Of a DNA stretch of 8,521 nucleotides, positions 6,545 through 8,521 are shown one piece after another. How positions within the stretch are numbered: position 1 is the stretch's first letter; each line of letters opens with the position of its first letter. Both the position numbers and the translations under genes were made by a program. The notes beneath the pieces were generated by a model. The model made no database searches. It had not been told where the DNA came from and saw only the letters and a list, made by a program, of their open reading frames with translations. Origin of the DNA: Bryobacterales bacterium (lineage in GTDB: Bacteria > Acidobacteriota > Terriglobia > Bryobacterales > Bryobacteraceae). The DNA lies in contig JADYZL010000443.1 in NCBI GenBank assembly GCA_020853155.1, forward strand, positions 1-8,521, read 5' to 3'.

Positions 6545-7671
6545 ACGGCCACAGCTCACTCTCCCGCCGCGCGGCCATCGGCGCCGTGTCGATTCTGCCT
6601 TTCTCCGCACTCCGCGCAAGCGCCGCGAACGATGCGCCGGCGGTAGGCTTGATTGGCGCGGGGAATCGAGGCAGTGGTGTCGCGGAGCTGATGGCGCGGC
6701 ATACATCGGCTCGATTCACCGCCTTCTGTGATCTGGTTGATAGCCGAATGGCGGAAGCGGCCAAGCGTACCGGAAGCGAGGGAGCGGTTTTCTACAACGA
6801 CTATCACCGTCTGCTCGAGAGCAAGGTCGACGCGGTCATCATCGCGACACCGGTCTATCTCCATCCCGAGCACTTCGAGGCAGCGGCCAAGGCTGGCAAG
6901 CATATCTATCTAGAGAAGCCGGCAGCGATCGACGTCGAGGGGTGCCGGCGGATCATGCGCGCCGCGGATTCGATGGATAGGAAATTCAACGTCGTCTTCG
7001 GGTTCCAACGCCGCTATGCGCCGCTCTATCGCCAGGCGAGGCAGGCCGTGGCGGATGGCCAGATCGGTGAGATTCAACTCGCGATCGCCCGCTTCCTGAA
7101 GAGCGAAGGCGCTGCCGCCGTGGCACGACGCCAAGCTGTCCTTTCAGAGGCGGAAAAACTCAAGAACTGGTACGCCTGGAAGCAGTACTCGGGCGATTTG
7201 ATCGTCGAAAATAACATCCATTCCATCGACGTTCTCAACTGGTTTCTCGATGGCCATCCGGTGAGCGCCATCGGTTCGGGAGGCGCCCGGCGCCCGGGTA
7301 ATGGCGACACGCGAGACCACAACTTCGTCGCATACACCTATCCCAACGGAACGCAGGGGCAACTGACGGGCGCCACGATCGCGCCACCGGGATATCGTGA
7401 AGTGCTGGAACAGTTCTTCGGGACGAAGGGGTTGATTGAAACGTCGGAGAACCACATCCGCTACCGCTATTCAACAACGAACGAGAAGATTGAAAAGATG
7501 CCCCGCAACATGACGATCGATGCCGTCGAGGAATTCGTGCGGCGCATCCGCGAGAACCGGCCGGAGAATACCGCGGTCCGCGGTGCGGAAAGCACATTAA
7601 CGGCCATTCTCGGCCGGATGGCGATGGACGCCCGGCGTGAGGTCACCTGGGCGGAAATGATGAAGAGTTAA
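6541..7671 (+). CDS. Tat-exported Gfo/Idh/MocA-family oxidoreductase 2
   Basis: This 376-aa protein is a second, clearly different member of the Gfo/Idh/MocA family. The N-terminus (SLSRRAAIGAVSILPFSA, ending ASA-A at 26-29) is a twin-arginine-type signal. The nucleotide-binding loop is canonical, GAGNRGSG at 39-46, followed by an acidic strand-2 end (FCDLVD, 62-67). ATPVYLH (102-108) and EKP (125-127) complete the Rossmann signature. In the second domain, ENNIHSIDVLNWFLDG (223-238) supplies the active-site His227 and Asp230. It therefore keeps the cofactor loop that its upstream neighbour lacks. The start ATG overlaps the previous stop, with GGGGAG at 6527-6532 eight bases before it. The pair plus the downstream isomerase form an operon, and probably oxidise a sugar, glycoside or cyclitol in the periplasm; the exact substrate is not readable. 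Confidence 0.9.
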   Translation: MNGHSSLSRRAAIGAVSILPFSALRASAANDAPAVGLIGAGNRGSGVAELMARHTSARFTAFCDLVDSRMAEAAKRTGSEGAVFYNDYHRLLESKVDAVIIATPVYLHPEHFEAAAKAGKHIYLEKPAAIDVEGCRRIMRAADSMDRKFNVVFGFQRRYAPLYRQARQAVADGQIGEIQLAIARFLKSEGAAAVARRQAVLSEAEKLKNWYAWKQYSGDLIVENNIHSIDVLNWFLDGHPVSAIGSGGARRPGNGDTRDHNFVAYTYPNGTQGQLTGATIAPPGYREVLEQFFGTKGLIETSENHIRYRYSTTNEKIEKMPRNMTIDAVEEFVRRIRENRPENTAVRGAESTLTAILGRMAMDARREVTWAEMMKS

Positions 7672-7676
7672 GACGG

Positions 7677-8521
7677 ATGAACCATACGGAACTCCATCGC
7701 GGCGTCAATCGCCGCCATCTGCTTGGGTCGGCCTTGCTTGCGGGGCCATTGGCGCGAACCGGTAGAGCGGCCACGGAGGCCGCGCCGAACTTGTCGATTC
7801 GCGTGGAGCCATTATTCCCGGGTTTGACACTCCCCGAGCAGCTTGAGCGCACCGCCGCCGCCGGATACCAAGGCTTCGAGTTCGGCGAGTGGCGTGCCCA
7901 GGACGCTTCGGCGATTACGAAACTCAAGAACCGGTTCGGCCTCACCTGCGTCTGTCTGGTGGGCAATCGCAGCGTCAACCCACCCGGCATGGGTCTCTGC
8001 AACCCCGCCGAACGCGAAGGATTTCTCGCTGAACTCCGCGCCTCCATCGACGCGGCGAAGCGCTTCGAAAGCGATAAGCTGGTCGTCCTCAGCGGTTTCA
8101 AAGTAAAGCATCTTTCCCGCGCCCAGCAGCACGAAAGCATCGTCGAGGGGCTGAAGCGCGGTGCGGATCTGGCGGCGCGCGCAAGCATCACGCTGATCGT
8201 CGAACCCATCAATACACTCGCGAAAGTGGAGCCCCTGAACCCCACCGGGAACAATCACGCCGACTATTTCCTGGACCGTCCGACCGAGGCGTTCGAGATC
8301 ATCCGCAAGGTCGATTCTCCACACGTGAAAATTCTCTATGACCTCTATCACGCGCAGATCATGGAGGGGAATCTGATCGAAACCATCCGCGAGCATCACT
8401 CGCGGATCGCCCATATCCACGTCGGTGATGTGCCTGGCCGGCACGAGCCCGGCACCGGCGAAATCAATTTCGCGGGCGTCTTTCGCGCCCTCGCCGAGGT
8501 TCGCTTCGGAGGCTTCATCGG
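7677..8521 (+). CDS. Tat-exported hydroxypyruvate-isomerase-like TIM-barrel protein, C-terminus cut off
   Basis: An ATG 5 bases after the previous stop opens a frame that is still open at the right edge (281 complete codons). Residues 1-31 (VNRRHLLGSALLAGPLA core) look like a twin-arginine signal. The mature part matches the hydroxypyruvate isomerase/sugar isomerase-epimerase (AP-endonuclease-2-like) TIM barrel. Visible are VEPIN (175-179) with catalytic-type Glu176, ADYFLDRPTEAFEII (195-209), YDLYHAQIMEGN (221-232) with metal-type Asp222 and His225, HIHVGD (246-251) with His248, and GTGEINF (259-265) with Glu262. Hydroxypyruvate isomerase itself interconverts hydroxypyruvate and tartronate semialdehyde in the cytoplasm. 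An exported paralogue beside two oxidoreductases more likely isomerises or epimerises a keto-sugar, which is inference. The ribosome-binding site is weak, suggesting coupling to the upstream gene. Probably only a short C-terminal part is missing. Confidence 0.87.
   Translation, partial: MNHTELHRGVNRRHLLGSALLAGPLARTGRAATEAAPNLSIRVEPLFPGLTLPEQLERTAAAGYQGFEFGEWRAQDASAITKLKNRFGLTCVCLVGNRSVNPPGMGLCNPAEREGFLAELRASIDAAKRFESDKLVVLSGFKVKHLSRAQQHESIVEGLKRGADLAARASITLIVEPINTLAKVEPLNPTGNNHADYFLDRPTEAFEIIRKVDSPHVKILYDLYHAQIMEGNLIETIREHHSRIAHIHVGDVPGRHEPGTGEINFAGVFRALAEVRFGGFI

Noticed and set aside
5744..6706. 320-aa minus-strand open frame over the oxidoreductase genes
   Set aside because: Antisense to two genes with clear Gfo/Idh/MocA motifs; no motif of its own.
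7643..8444. Two minus-strand open frames at the right end
   Set aside because: Both are antisense to the isomerase-like gene, which carries conserved catalytic-type residues and continues past the window edge.

Overview
The window looks like a piece of a moderately GC-rich Acidobacteriota chromosome, most like the Bryobacterales/Solibacteres group. This is inferred from gene content: an Oar-like TonB-dependent receptor with an N-terminal carboxypeptidase-regulatory-like domain, beside exported Gfo/Idh/MocA oxidoreductases and an exported hydroxypyruvate-isomerase-like protein. No rRNA, tRNA, mobile element or CRISPR array is visible, and nothing suggests recent transfer.

Layout. Positions 1-670 (minus strand) hold a secreted cupin protein whose C-terminus lies beyond the left edge. 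Positions 671-906 are a divergent intergenic region with a weak candidate promoter and an 8-bp-stem inverted repeat. All other genes are on the plus strand: a secreted sialidase/BNR-repeat protein (907-2013), a possible 24-codon leader ORF (2041-2115), and a 1075-aa TonB-dependent receptor (2112-5339). A GC-rich hairpin (5352-5387) follows the receptor and probably separates transcription units. Positions 5340-5497 also hold a short palindrome and a tandem 21-nt repeat that duplicates a ribosome-binding site. Then comes a tight cluster: Gfo/Idh/MocA oxidoreductase 1 (5498-6544), Gfo/Idh/MocA oxidoreductase 2 (6541-7671, ATGA overlap) and a hydroxypyruvate-isomerase-like TIM-barrel protein (7677 to the right edge, 5-nt spacing).

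How the genes may work together (inference). The sialidase-like protein would act on a glycan or glycoconjugate outside the cytoplasm, and the receptor would import a large ligand through the outer membrane. The two oxidoreductases and the isomerase would oxidise and isomerise the released sugar or polyol. Every complete or partial protein begins with an export signal, and the last three carry twin-arginine-type signals, so the set reads as a periplasmic sugar-processing module that probably works with prebound NAD(P). The substrate cannot be read from the sequence. I see no single radically new system; the most unusual points are the all-exported redox/isomerase operon, the altered nucleotide-binding loop of the first oxidoreductase and the duplicated ribosome-binding-site repeat.
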